Positions 12,254-23,952 are shown, numbered from the stretch's first letter. The stretch: 64,000 bases of DNA from Phanerodontia chrysosporium (GCA_001910725.1 MJGA01000009.1:248001-312000), one strand, 5' to 3'. Notes: generated by a model not told the origin, from the sequence alone. Program-made: numbers and translations.

Positions 12254-13444
12254 CTAAGCCGACTCTACTTGTAGACCTTTGACTTGTTCGATACGGCCGT
12301 CTAGCAGTCTCAGTACGGTATCCAGACCCTTGAGTACACCCTCGTCGGGTCCCTGGCCAGGCTTCAGCCGGGTATGCGCGAAGTCGATGATCTTGACAGC
12401 GTACGGCGGGCCCGGCCGCGTCTGGCCGTTTGCCTCGTCGTCGTCGTCATCGGAGTCGTCGTCTTCGCCCTCAGAGCTGCCCTCTCCCTGAAGCCAAAGC
12501 CGCACGCCCTCGCGCGCGCGCTCTGTGTCGGCCTCGTACACGATAAGCAGGCTCGCGCCGACCATGCGGACGTGCACGTTGCTCAGCGCCGTGCGGATCT
12601 CGGCGACGTCCTCGCGCAGCCCTCGAGCACCGGAAGGAGCACGTCCGCGGGGAGGCCCGTGCCCCGTGTCGCCCCGGCCGTCGCTGCGGGAACGCTCAGG
12701 TACGTTGAGGCTGCGGAGCTGCTGGATGAGGCGACGGGGAAGAACATGGCGATGCCCTCGGCAGGTCTGCAGGTTTGATCGTGCGGCCGTAGGACCGCGG
12801 CATGGTCATTGCTTTGTTCGCCTCGAGATCGTAGACCTGTGGTATATCAGCGATTGAACGGCTGGTGGAGATTTGCGTACGCACCTGCCATCCTGTAAGA
12901 CGTATGCCTGTTTCGCCAGATGTCGATGTGCGCGCAGCCTTCTCCATGCGAGCGCGTTTCTCGTCGGACGCATCTTCATCGTACAAGACCGTACCGAGCT
13001 TGATGTCGAGAATGTTCGGCTTTAAGAAAGTATGAGACAGGTTTTCGAGTACTATAGACTGTAGAGAATCACAAATAATTAGCCTTTCTGCCATCTACAG
13101 GGTATGTCAGTGTACGTATCTCTCTCTTCTTCCTTTACGGCCGTGGCGCTTTCCTGCTTCAATGCGATGTGTCCGAACGCGCTCTGCTCCTCGTCGACCT
13201 GACCCTCAAGGCGTAGGGTACCGTAGAATTTCGGTATGAATGGCCGGATAGGCGCGAGGCTGGGGTCTGTGAGCACAACTTGATAAAATGCGACTTCGAT
13301 AGGCAGGGCAGGCTTCATGATCAAAGAGCCGTCCTCGCTGGTCATCACACCGGGGTGGCCCCCGACCTGCGACTCGAGGGGAACTCCCCGACTGGGAGGG
13401 CGAGAGGGGGGCTCGCAGCTGTATGCGCTTGAGATGGTGGACAT
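12254..13444 (-). CDS. Inositol polyphosphate kinase family protein
   Basis: IPK-family enzymes phosphorylate soluble inositol phosphates, feeding transcriptional and phosphate signalling. The signature PNILDIKLGTVLYDEDA (family PxxxDxKxG) is at about 13010-12960. TGIRLTGWQ follows, and near the C-terminus SLLIVYEAD and VKIIDFAHTR complete the catalytic set. The N-terminus contains GHPGVMTSEDGSLIMKP and FIPKFYGTL. An acidic stretch (about 12430-12490) sits before the IDF motif. An intron near 13110-13060 joins exon 1 to the PNILDIK exon, and a second lies near 12890-12842. Two apparent one-base deletions interrupt the frame near 12760 and 12620, so the middle reads only by switching frames. 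Either a multikinase of the Arg82/Ipk2 type or a Kcs1-like IP6 kinase fits; the short N-terminus favours the former. Confidence 0.8.
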
Positions 13445-13741
13445 GGGTAGAGATGGATATCAGCATTAACACGAATTGCGCCAAGCTACTTATAGCCTGG
13501 CAGGCAAACGTGTCTGCAAGATGCATTTGGCTTAGCAAAGTGCCAAGTACAATGAAAACAGAGCGGAATCTTCGAGGTGCTCATAGTTGGCTGGATATCC
13601 AGGAAATGCAAGAGGTACGTCCAACCTTGAGCTTGAGCTTGGTGTACTGGCCCGTACGTGTAGCACGTGGTCACCCCAAATCAATCACTCACGCACCTTA
13701 CGCTGCCCACCACGTTCGAGTACCTTTTTCTCCTCGCCGTG

Positions 13742-14035
13742 ATGGCTAGCCAACACGTCCTGGACCACGCACAGAACATCTATCTCACTGTGACGGTCGC
13801 GCCGTCCTCGCCAGTATCTAGCAACCCACAGAGCCTCGCAATCCATCCGAGCATGACGTACCTCGGGACGGTGGGCGCGCTGCCCGACGTCCAACTGATC
13901 AGCGTACCTCGAGAAAGCTGGGAGATCATTCACGAAAACGTGATGAACACGCTGAAGCGCATGGACGGCGTACGAAGCGTAGAGATGGAGCAGCCGCCAA
14001 AGATGAGGGCAAAGCGGAGTGTAGACGAGTTGTAG
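13742..14035 (+). CDS. Small conserved-looking protein of unknown function
   Basis: A single-exon frame of 97 residues from the ATG at 13742 to TAG at 14035. The frame is open further up to an ATG at 13667, but that extension overlaps the presumed divergent promoter and is less likely. The protein has no signal peptide, membrane segment or motif I recognise. It ends in a basic stretch (KMRAKRSVDEL). It lies head to head with the inositol polyphosphate kinase gene, about 300 bp away. Compact size, sensible composition and promoter-like spacing support it as a real gene, but no function can be given. Confidence 0.5.
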   Translation: MASQHVLDHAQNIYLTVTVAPSSPVSSNPQSLAIHPSMTYLGTVGALPDVQLISVPRESWEIIHENVMNTLKRMDGVRSVEMEQPPKMRAKRSVDEL

Positions 14036-14347
14036 GTGAGTACGAATCTAAGTATACCTACGGACCACCTGCAACGCACTCACTTGTCATGTTCCTTCGC
14101 TAAGGACAACATTCTCGCTCGTAATTTAGGGCTGGCTCCAATACGGTTGTACAACATTCTCATCGGACATTGACTGTAACATACGAACCATCGCCACATC
14201 TTCAGACAAGAAGCGCAAAGCAGACGTGAAGCTCGCATATATAATCCAGAAAGTCTATTACACAGGGAACCGAGAGTCCACGAGCGCAGAGAACGCAAAG
14301 TAGCTTCAGATTTGATGATGTCGAAATTACGAAATGCGAGGCAGGTC
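14036..14347. other. Convergent 3' spacer
   Basis: Lies between the stop codons of the small plus-strand gene and the minus-strand DUF6697 gene. No coding frame or RNA gene is seen. Confidence 0.5.
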
Positions 14348-16000
14348 CTAAGCGTTGTCGAGTTCAGTCGAGGTAGCAGTGTCGCCTCCAGCTCCAGCAG
14401 CTCCAGGAGAAGCAGATCCATGTCCCAGCCCAGCATTCGCATTCCAGATCGCGCCCGTCCCGAGCCCGACGCCGACAGGTGGTCCGCGCCAGCGCCCAGT
14501 CTTGACGCATACATCCGCCTGAGCAAGGAGTCCTCGGTAGAGCGTCTCGTTGAAGCCGATGCATTGGAGTCCGATGCAAGCCGCCTTGAGCGCGCCGGCA
14601 GTATAGAGCTGGCTAACTTCGTAGACGTTCTGGGGAGAGACGTTCTTGCGGTGCGCGATCGTTTCTTTCACGAGAGCTTGAGTAGTCTATGTGGTGGTCG
14701 TGACCCGCCCGAGAGGTACCGAGTGGCAACGCACTCAGCTTGCGTCCAAGTTACCACACTTGACATACCTCGGAAGGCAGTTGAGCCCACTCCTGAGGCG
14801 CAATGTCGCGTAATCTGAACGTCTTGTAAACTCCAGCGTAGTACCACTTCCCGTCCTTGTTGAAGAAACACTCTGTGGCAGATGAAGTCGAGAGAGCAAC
14901 TCATGACAGAGAGCTTACCGGTAGGCCGATTGATTTCGCTGTCTAGATCGACAGCATGCCAGCGGTGCGCAGTGACAACTCGAGGGTTGGTGCTACATTT
15001 GAACATAGGCGTCAGATAGTAGCCGTGCTCTTCGCGGTCGGGACACCAGCGGGTCGTATTCTCTTGAAAGATGCGGTAATTGGCAAGGCTGTGGGAAGGA
15101 GTAATCGAGCAGAATACTGAGAAGAGGTACACATACTGTATGCGTAGTGGCTGCGAGAAATATGCAGTTAGCCTAGATAGGTGCGTGCGGAACATTGAGC
15201 ACATACTCCAGTAATTGTAGTCAAGAAATCCTGCAAAGTGAAGGGCGTTGGAATAAGGATTGGAACAAGGGGGCATTGGGTATATTCGAAGGGACTGGAA
15301 GGTCTAAGAGCGCAGAAAACCGGGAGCGCATGATTGCTTCGGGTGCTTCTAGCTCAAACTGCGTCGTCGAAGTTGGTACTCAGACAGCGAGAGTGAGAGG
15401 AATGGACTGACATGTAAGACCCTTGGTGTATCACTACCAGGGCTGAGTAGGTCAAATGGCATATTGGGGGATAACTGCAATGGAAGTCATGATAAGATCA
15501 CCGACAGGCGTCTTAGCAGGTCTCAGCGAACCATTCGCACTAACCATAGCACCGGCTGCCATTCCATCTGTATGCAATGACAAAGCCTCCAGTTTCGCAG
15601 TCAAGTCTGCATTGGATTTGCGTAATGTCTCAATCTCTTTGCGGGTCTCAACATCGTGGTCAGCTTGGTCAAGACCGAGAGTGAGCTTCGCCTCAAGGTT
15701 CTCCTTGTCCTTGCGCAATTGTGCTATGGTGGCTTCTTTGGCGCGGTTCGAAGAACAGACGCTTTCCATTTGATATATGGCGTGGTCACGGGCACGAAGT
15801 GCTTCAATAACGCGTTGTTGATCCAGGCAGGACCGCGATGGGGTCTGTCCAAGGAGGAAACGGAGATAAGCACCAAGACACATTCCGCCTGAGTGTACTG
15901 ACCGTGACTGCGCGGCTAGACGCGACCGCTGCATGTATGCCGGGAGATCGCGACGACGCTCTGAAAAGAACGGCGAGCAGCGACCTTGAGGATCATTCAT
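14348..16000 (-). CDS. DUF6697-domain protein with N-terminal coiled coil
   Basis: I recognise the C-terminal half as DUF6697, a domain of unknown function common in Agaricomycetes. Diagnostic segments are YRIFQENTTRWCPDREEHGY, HRWHAVDLDSEINRPT, ECFFNKDGKWYYAGVYK and KETIAHRKNVSPQNVYE. The last exon is 14686-14348. The preceding exon ends at a GTATGT donor near 14770 and starts at a CCACAG acceptor near 14882. The N-terminal exons (16000 to about 15450) encode a heptad-rich coiled coil (LDQQRVIEALRARDHAIYQM onward). Start choice is uncertain: an ATG at 16000 opens a plausible N-terminus containing one short intron. The C-terminus is Gly/Ala-rich and may be disordered. It is divergent from OPA3 with a 245-bp spacer. 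No biochemical role is established for the family. Confidence 0.65.
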
Positions 16001-16245
16001 GGTCGCGCGCGGAACGTTTGTTTAGCCCTACACCGACGAGGCCCGACGGCGTGGTGGACGTCCGAGGCAAGGAGGAAGCCGGCGTCTGACCCCAGACTCT
16101 GCCGAGTGCACGCGTCTGAACGCGAGCCGGGAGCTCGACCTCGTTTCCCCCGCAGACCTCGCAACGCAACACCCACTCTTTCGACCACGCACTCCTCTTC
16201 TACACCTTCTCTACACTGCTTCTTGGATAGCCTTGCTCTGATATC

Positions 16246-17098
16246 ATGGCGTCTGCGAAGCTGGCAACGCTCGTCATCCGGGTGAGTCGAGTGAGCACGA
16301 TGTCGAACGTTACATCTCAGACTCAGCAAGACGCTAGCGAAACCCATAAGCAACCAGATCAAGACGCAGGTCAAACAGTCAGTGCACTTATTGACCTCGA
16401 ATGACGCGTAACTAAGCCGCCTCGTAGGCATGAGACCTTCCGCAACATCTGCGTCGGTCTCGCGCAGCGCATGCATCGTGCAGAAGTGCAGCTCCGCATG
16501 CGCCTTCTCGGCGAGTCACCGAAGCATGTGCGGCCGCTATCCGAGACCAGGTGAGCCTTCACTTTGCTCTTCGAGTTTCCGGCAGGTCGTGACTAGCTCA
16601 CAGAGCTATCGAGAACGGCGCGAACGCACTGGCAGAAGGCTTCCTATTCAGCGTGGCCGCAGCACTCATCATAGCAGAGACATGGCGCTCTTCGCGGAAT
16701 AATACTAAACGGCGAGAAGACGTTGACGATCGAATAGGGGAACTACAGGAGCAGATGCAAGGGCTGGCGGAGAGGGTGAACACGATAGCCCAAGACCTAG
16801 ACGAGAAATGGGAGGAGGAGAAGGCTCGGTATGTGCCCAATTTCCCTAGTCATCGCGAACTCCGTTCTGATGAATTCGTAGCAATGACGAGCTGACCCGA
16901 ATATTGGAACGTGTGGTCGAAATCGGCCTGAGGGGCGGTTGGGCAGAATTCGAGAGCACACCGCTGACATTACCCCGAATTCAACTGAACCCCAAGCCTC
17001 GCCGCAGCCAGTTTCCTTCCATTGAGGATTCAGAACTCCTCAAAGATGCTGCCGCGCAACCTTCAGATCAATCTAGCCGGACTGACACTGAGAAATAG
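16246..17098 (+). CDS. OPA3: OPA3-like mitochondrial protein
   Basis: OPA3 is a small conserved mitochondrial membrane protein linked to organelle shape and lipid balance; its biochemical activity is unsettled. Five exons join cleanly: 16246-16281, 16331-16377, 16428-16550, 16604-16828 and 16882-17098, giving 215 residues. The N-terminus LATLVIRTLAKPISNQIK, then HETFRNICVGLAQRMHRAEV and LGESPKHVRPLSETRAIENG, are the family hallmarks. A hydrophobic segment (FLFSVAAALIIAETW) is followed by a coiled coil (RIGELQEQMQGLAERVNTIA). The C-terminal 50 residues are Pro/Ser-rich and fungus-specific. No frame problem is seen. Confidence 0.93.
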
Positions 17099-17626
17099 AT
17101 TCCATAGTCCCTGCTAGAACCTGTGGACATTCAATATATGCGCCTAATATAGTAATGGATAGTCGTCCTATGGGCACAGGAGGCTGCGTGTCGCTCAGCT
17201 TGCTGCAACGGTCCGGCCAGCGTACAACCGTCTGTGAGCGGTGCCTGCCTTTCATGCGAGTGGTCGATGGAACAATCACTACTCGGTATGGGACCCGCAC
17301 AAGTAGGACAGAAGATACATGGCGGTACGTTTGACCTTTCTCTTTATTTCATTAATACACTGCGATTACAGGCTTTTGGTATAGAGTATTGCACAGGATT
17401 CCTGTTTAAGGCGGACACATACGTCACAGTCTGAGGACTCAGAAACTCGCAGACAGCGCTAAACGGAGCCTGCCATACAAAAGAACTATTCGGAATCGAA
17501 GAGAGGCGGCGTCGAGCCGCGAGACATCGTTCGTTGCCTCACTGAGGTACTCTTCACCCCACCGAGGCGCATCCGAACAGGCAAAAAAGCCCGCGAGGCT
17601 GCGTTCCGGGGTGTTGCAGCTTTCTG
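17099..17626. other. Convergent intergenic region downstream of OPA3
   Basis: Lies between the OPA3 stop and the stop of the minus-strand proline-rich gene. No coding frame or RNA gene is recognised. Confidence 0.5.
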
Positions 17627-19001
17627 TCAGGGCCACTCGATCTTCTCGATGCCGAGGACCCATTTGTTCATGGCGCCGCGGGTAGCATAGGTGATGTAGA
17701 AGTCTTCGTACGGGATTAAGCGCAGGCCAAGCTTCTTGTTTTGCTGCAGGTCATCGTTCTCGTCAGTACACCGGTCGTTGAGCTTCCCAGCCGCACGACA
17801 TACCTCGGCGGCGCGCTGCAGCGCACGGGCGGCCTCGTGCGCGAATTCTAAGCGAGTGTACCGGTAGTACTCCTTGATGCGGTGTACTTTGTCAACGACT
17901 TCCTCGCGCTGGAGGTTGAGGTACGAGCCGCGCTGCTCGATGGTGCCCTCCGGGTCCGGCGGCGGAGCAGGGAGCTGTGTTTTCCGGTGAGTCCCTAGAT
18001 CAACGTGGCCGAATTGCTGACAACTTACGTCCACCTGCAGGTGTCCCTTGCGGTCGACGCACGTCGCGAGGACGGTGTCGCCCGCATCGTCGACGGTAAA
18101 CGCTGGGTCCTTCAGCGCGTCGCCGACGCGGAAGCCCGGCGCGCCGCCGACCTTGAAGCGCACGGTGTACGCGGCGTGCCGCCTGTTCGGCGCGAAAGAC
18201 TGGGGGATGCGCACGCGCCGTGGTGCGGACACGGGCATCCGCAACGCCGGCGGCGGCGCGGGCGTCGCGGGCGTCGCTGGAGATGCGGGGGCCGTGGGCG
18301 TGACGGGCGGCGTCGGCGTCGTCGGGGCAGTGAGGAACCCGTATGTGGGCACGGTGAGGTGCGTGCCGTGCTGCTCGAGCGTGGACAGGCTTTGCGACAT
18401 GGCCAGCGGTGGCGGTATGCGGCGGCGCGGGCGAGCGAGCTCTGAGGACAGGGACCGCCACCGCCGCCTATATGTCGTGGTGGGAGGCGCATACGGGTGG
18501 TGCCGGTTCGGCGGAGGCGCGGGAGGCGTCCTCGAGGCCCCGTGGGCAGGCACCTGTAGGGCCATCGAGGCCCACTCAGCAGGGAGTTGTGTACTGGTAT
18601 GTACGTTGTGGCCGTGCTGATCGTCTACATCTTGATGTACGATAATCGGCATATCTGGGGCCACAAAGCCCATCTGCGGAGCATACTGTGTCGTGTCAGT
18701 GGTGACTGGGTATATTAGGCACTGCGATGGGCTAGCATACATAGTCCGGAGTAGCGAATGATTCGCTCTACGATACATGAGCGTCCATCATCATGTCTGC
18801 CGTTACATTACTCACGGGCAACTGGGAGGTGAAGTCGAAGAGGAAGTCAAAGCTAGGACTCTCAGATGAACTCGAAGTGTAAGAAGTGGAAGCATTGGCG
18901 GGAAGTTGACCCAAAGAGGTCAAGTCATAGTGAGCTTGTTGGAAGGGTTGTACATGCCCAGGGGACAGGGACGCTGTATGAGTGGCGGGGGCGAAACACA
19001 T
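17627..19001 (-). CDS. Proline-rich protein of unknown function
   Basis: Not recognised. The frame from about 18778 to the stop at 17627 has two parts. The N-terminal part is rich in Pro, Thr and His (about 18630-18240). The C-terminal part is better ordered, with FKVGGAPGFRVGDALKDPAF, a Tyr/Arg-rich helix (VHRIKEYYRYTRLEFAHEA) and the closing GAMNKWVLGIEKIEWP. A 54-nt GTAAGT...CACAG segment at about 18030-17977 is in frame without a stop and is probably an intron. A first exon from an ATG at 19001 (Ser/Phe-rich, FDFLFDF) is likely, ending at a GTGAGT donor near 18815. No signal peptide or membrane segment. The C-terminal block looks like a folded domain, but I cannot assign a family. Confidence 0.55.
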
Positions 19002-20531
19002 ACTCGACCAATGACATAGCTATATATCGTGCCTCGAGCATGAGCATGCAGTGAATGCTACCAAAGTCGTCCATGGTATGGACCTCGTCAGGCCCGCCGA
19101 TGGGCGCGCAAACACAGGCCGCTTCGTTCGTAGAATCGTCCTTTCGAACGAGTCGGGGGAGCGTGCGCGCACGAGAAGCGATCCCCGCGGCCGCGAACGC
19201 GGGCGCGCGCACAGCACCACGCCCCGAAATTGCCACGAAAGGGAGCATTGCGGGCAGCTTCACGTCACTTGCGCTGCCTCGCGCGACCTCGTGTGCGACG
19301 GAGGGGCGCCATCAGAGCGTACGACGGTGAACTAGGCCATACGGGGTGCGCGCGAGGCAGCGGGGCGGTGTGCCGCCGCACTGCCCGCGCGCCTTCGCAT
19401 CACGATTGGCGCTCCCCCGCCCTGTCCGCCCCGCCGCCTGCCCGCCCTCCGACGCTCCCGCCAGCCTCCTGGGTGCACACAGCGATCCCCGTGATGGTGC
19501 ACGCGTCGATCCCCGCCCGACCGAGCTCTACCTGCTTGCACAACGCCGTACGGCCCCCGACGACGTCCGTGCGCTCCTCCGAGCCCATCAGTCCCGCCGC
19601 GGAACCTGTGTTGTTGAGGCGGGGCCGTTGATTGATCGTGGAACGTCTCTGCCCGTTGTGCTCCCACCCGGCAGCGAGAACAAGGTTGGGTCGTCCGTGA
19701 TTGGCAACTCTACCCTGAGGCTCGCACGCGCGATGACGTCTGGACCCTGACCGCCTTCGTTATTGTGTCGGGCTGCCCGCCATACGACAGCGTTTGTACG
19801 CATCGCCTTCGCCATTCAGTAGCGCAGCGTACGAGCGCATGCGATGCACCGCTGAAGGGCGTGAGGCTCCCGCATGTTATGATTGGAACACCTCGCTTTC
19901 TGACCGTCGGGAGTAGATGGTCTCGGTAGAGTACAGCATTGGAAAGCAGGGCATACGCTGATGATTTGCGCTGCGGCATGTCATTCCTGGTCTCTGGATT
20001 CGGTAGAAAAACACTGGTCTGACCGTGCCAGACTCCAGGACGAGACCGGAGTCAAGCTATTGTTGAATAGGCTGTTCATTCGCCTTCGAGGCCTTTCGCG
20101 CAACTTTTTCAACTTCACGAGTTATCATTGAAGATATGCGAGGAGCAGCAGAGCATACACGACGAGAGACGGGTTGCGTTTCGCTGAGATTCGCCACAAG
20201 GACGGCGCTGATGCGCCCTGGAACAATGGGCGCTAGGCATTGCTCGCGCCAAGATGGCGGGACATGGCGCATCAGGGCGGGTCGGGGTTCCAAATCTGGC
20301 AAGAGCCAGGCTTGTGGCGCTGAGCCAATCTCCCGTCTCCCATGACCAAGCGCCTCCCACGAAAACGTGCCGTTAAATCCTGCGTAAAATGCCACTTGTT
20401 CCATGATTATATTGAATACAACAGACCTAGCAATGGGACAGAGAGAGGAGGGTCCGAGGTAGGCAATGAACTAGATGGGACTTGGCGGCGGGAAAGCGAC
20501 TGAGCGGGGGGCATCTGCGCGCAAACATGCG
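19002..20531. other. 1.5-kb intergenic region with a GC-rich core
   Basis: The part at about 19330-19480 is strongly GC- and CpG-rich. Open frames exist on both strands (for example minus 20404-20057) but have low complexity or no domain and no splice pattern. It probably holds the promoter of the proline-rich gene and the 3' region of the eIF2A gene. A small unrecognised gene cannot be excluded. Confidence 0.4.
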
Positions 20532-22608
20532 CTAAGTCGAGATCTCAAGACCCGCGAGCTCTTTCCGAATGTCCGCCTCGGTCTCGATCTTTTTGAGCTG
20601 AGTGGCCTCTAACCGCTCGCCCTTCTTCTGCTTCTCCTTGAGCTCTTCAATGGCCTTGAGCTGTTTATTGTAATTAGTATGTGTCAAGCAGATGTTTCAC
20701 AACCGAAGCGTACCTTCTTGTTCAGGTTCCGGACCTTCTTCGCAATGGGGTCTAACCCGTTCGCGTCAACAGCAGGAGTCGAGGGCACGGACTCATTCGC
20801 CGGGGTCTGCACCCCGTTACCGTTCACCTGGACCTCGATGCTCGGCCGTGCGCTCTCCTCGCCGGCAGCACCCTCCTTCTTGCCGTCCTTCGCGCCCTTG
20901 CGCTTCCTGCCTCGCTTCTCCTGGTCGCCGTTCCGCACCGGCGAAGGCGACGTCGGGGCGCCGGGCACATGGCGCCGCTGCACACGGCCTGGGGCAGGGC
21001 TGCGGCTGTAGCGACCGTTGGGCGTGCCCGAGGGGCTGGGGGTCTCTTCTCCGCGCTTGTACACAGACGACGCCTCCAGACCGCGAGCACCCGGAGGGCG
21101 GTACGCACCCGCGGGCTTGGCAGCGACGGGCTTGACGGCCGCCTGGTGGGCAGCGACACTGGGAGACGGCGCAGGAGCAGGAGGGATCTGCGCGGGGAAT
21201 GGCGGAGCAGCGTCGACATGAATGGGTCTCCATGATGCCTGGTAGAGCTCCTCTATGGGCTGGACGTGCATGAGAGGACCGGTGCAGTGCCAGATCTTAA
21301 TGCCATTGTCGACGCGCAGCCGAGGGGAAAGGGTAGCGGTGAGCAGGAAGCGACCGTCAGGTGACCACTCGCAATGAGACGTGTTGGAGGCGTCGATGGT
21401 GGTGACCTTGTTCAAGGTGCGGCGGTCATAGATATCAACCTTGCCAGCGAGGTTACCGAAACCGGCCAAGGCGAGCAGACGACCCTGAGGGTTGAACGAG
21501 ATGAAGTTGCAGAACGCAGTGCCAAAATCGTGCAGAACCTTGGCCCTCTGATCGAGGAGCACAGTCTTCGCAGGCATATCTGTGACCCTATCAGCACAAG
21601 CGAGCTTCCCATGAGGAAGGAGGACGCACATCCGTAGGTGACAGCAAACTCCTTGCTGTTGGGGCTCCATGCAAAGTCGTGGACGGGACCTTCCTTGTCG
21701 AGTGTCACGCGACAGTCGAATGTACCAGATGCGCTGAGAAGGTAGAGACCACCGGTCTCGCCATAGTAGCTCTTGTTCGCTTGGTCAACATCAGTCGAGG
21801 TGAGGACCAAAACGTGGGTGCCGAGCGTGTTCCACTTGATGGTAGAGCGGTCAGACTTGAAAAAGTTCTTCTGGCTCAAAGGCGACCCAGCCAGGCTGAG
21901 CAGATTGTAGATTTTGACGCTGGCGGGCGCACCCTGCAGCCATAATCAGCATCGATCGGATGTAGAAAGCATAGAGAACGCACCTTCTTCTCGGGGACAA
22001 ACACGGCAACTGACGGATTCAGACCAGGGCTCAGGGTAATGCTGGCAGCACCCTCGACCTTCAGCCTGTCCACGATCCCCTTCGACCATTCCGCAGGGCG
22101 GAAAACTTGAATCTCCTGCGAGACGAGACGCACAGCGTGTGACTCAGAGATGGTGTACTGCAAGTCCCAGCCCTCCAGAGACTTCTGCGAGAACGCGATG
22201 AGCTCCTCGCCCGTGGAGACGGAGAACACCCGCAGGTTCTTGTGCTGCGAGCCGTCCTCGAGCTTGACGGGCCGCTCCCAGGTGGAGATGTACGTCCCGC
22301 GGGGCGAGAAGTTGATCTCGACGACGTTGGGATGGTAAGTTCCTGGAGCAACTGTGCGCTCTCGGCTAGGTATATCCGCACGCCCGTCGGGATAGCATAC
22401 GCGAACAGCCTGCCGTCCGAGCTGTACTGGTAGGTTCTAGCTGGCACGTCGGGGCCCTGGAAGTTCTCTATAGGGTCGTACGTGGGGGTGCCGCCGACGA
22501 GACCCAGGCGTTTTTGAGCACGGTCTGTGCGGGGGAGTTAGGCAACGGTTGCGCTTCGGGAGCCAACGAAAACTTACAGGCATACTGCTGAGACGGTTGA
22601 GAGGCCAT
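20532..22608 (-). CDS. Eukaryotic translation initiation factor 2A (eIF2A)
   Basis: eIF2A is a cytosolic WD-repeat factor that can deliver initiator tRNA to ribosomes in a GTP-independent way. Exons: 22608-22578, 22524-21984, 21933-21630, 21579-20714 and 20660-20532. The N-terminus MASQPSQQYA leads into beta-propeller blades with SSDGRLFAYAIPTGVRIY, WSPNSKEFAVTYG, FISFNPQGRLLALAGFGNLA and SNTSHCEWSPDGRFLLTA. A Pro/Ser-rich linker follows. The charged C-terminal helix (about 20660-20540, KAIEELKEKQKKGERLEATQ) is the part that binds eIF2 partners in the family. Exon 2 has one apparent missing base near 22330, next to a GGG on the plus strand; allowing it makes all phases agree. Length of about 620 residues is normal. 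Confidence 0.92.
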
Positions 22609-23148
22609 TGCGGGGCTTTGCAGGAGGGCGGAAGGGGGGAAGAAAGAGGGGACAGAAGCAACTTAATGCCTCACTGTGTAGGTCGTTGTGTAAGGCTCTG
22701 AAAATGTCCCAGCGCGGCGATTACAGGTGGTCTGCACTTTTGGGCAGGACTTTCTCACGGATCCTCGCACGAAACCTTAGGATAGGGTTTGGGAGGCGCA
22801 AGTAAAATCACGTGGGGAATACCCTGTGTCGTTCACGGAGGATTTGGATTGTATTGGACTTGTTCATGCACAGGAGAAAGAGCATACAGGATGTATACCC
22901 AAGGCAATGAGTTCAGTAGACTCGGTGAGACGCACAACTTCTTGCAGGCTGGCTGCGGTGAAGCTAGTAGCCGGAGCGACGAAGGTTGATGCCGACTCAG
23001 CATCGACCACGCAACTAACAGGTGCAGCAGTATGACGTGTGTTGTTCAGAAGAATGGTGTGTGTGCGTTATTATGCGTACAGTGTGACGTGATTATACAG
23101 GTCTAACAATACTTGTGCTCTAAACCCACATCCGTAAAGTCCAAAGGA
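22609..23148. other. Intergenic region upstream of eIF2A
   Basis: Contains the eIF2A promoter and the 3' region of the small secreted protein gene. No recognisable coding frame or RNA gene. Confidence 0.5.
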
Positions 23149-23733
23149 CTACTCTGACTTGTGCTTCGTCTGCTTGTTTTTGGATGCCTTGGACGCCGTA
23201 CCCTTCGACTTTGCCTTGCTCTTCCTCTCTCCTCCATCAAGGCCCTGCTTATCGTCGGCGCTGTGCGACTCTCCACCGTCCAGCGCGTTCGCAGTCGTGT
23301 TTGCGGGGGGTGCAGGGGGTGCTTGCTGCGGGGGCTGGTACGGCTTGTAGCTAGGATAAGCGGCAGGCGCGGGCCCGACGTTCGAGAGGTAGTTCGTGCC
23401 GTACGTGTCGCGTTCGTAAATGTAACGCGGCATAGGAACGACGTTGCGCTTTGCGGCGGGAGTCGAGGAGGGCGCCGGCGGGGCTTCACCCTTTGCTTGC
23501 GCGAGTTGAGATGCGAGGGCTGGGGGAATGTTGAGTGGGGATGGGTCGCGCTTCACGACCTGGTAGTGTCGGCCAAGCAGCATCGTTGGTTCGCCCACGG
23601 GGACGATCACAGGAGAATACGGCTTTCCACGAGGTTCGAGTTGGTGCTCTTCGTGCAGGATCGTAGCCGGACGAGAGTCGACAGAGAGAAGGGCAGCGAG
23701 AACCGACAGGGCCAGGAGGACGCGACGGAGCAT
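23149..23733 (-). CDS. Small secreted protein of unknown function with dibasic sites
   Basis: Single exon of about 194 residues from the ATG at 23733. The frame extends to 23796, but the downstream ATG gives a clean signal peptide (MLRRVLLALSVLAALLSVDS). The mature part has two Lys-Arg sites (VVKRDPS, AAKRNVV) in a low-complexity Pro/Ala background. A Tyr-rich stretch (PAAYPSYKPYQPPQQ) follows, and the C-terminus is very basic (KSKAKSKGTASKASKNK). The KR sites fit Kex2 processing in the secretory pathway, but the peptides between them are not repeats. No homologous family is recognised; a cell-wall or secreted precursor role is inference. Confidence 0.65.
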   Translation of the reverse strand: MLRRVLLALSVLAALLSVDSRPATILHEEHQLEPRGKPYSPVIVPVGEPTMLLGRHYQVVKRDPSPLNIPPALASQLAQAKGEAPPAPSSTPAAKRNVVPMPRYIYERDTYGTNYLSNVGPAPAAYPSYKPYQPPQQAPPAPPANTTANALDGGESHSADDKQGLDGGERKSKAKSKGTASKASKNKQTKHKSE

Positions 23734-23952
23734 GTTGAAGGAGAGTCGAGTAGAGTGTTCGCGAAGCGGAAGTGCGCAAGGAGCTCGGCCAGCCAAAGTA
23801 AGGTACTAATCCAGTAGCACGGCGAACAAGGTAGGACAGTCGACGTCGACGCCGGCTTTCGAGAAAGAGGTGGTTGAAGTTGAAGTTGAACATGGGCATG
23901 GGCTAAACGAACTGGGACAGATGGCCAAACACGGGCAAACAAAGGCGACTGC

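Noticed and set aside
20057..20404. 115-codon minus-strand ORF downstream of eIF2A
   Set aside because: No domain, no splice structure and no upstream promoter-like context; kept as intergenic.
23161..23817. 218-codon plus-strand ORF opposite the small secreted protein
   Set aside because: Its product is Arg/Gly-rich with no motif, and the minus-strand frame has a clear signal peptide.
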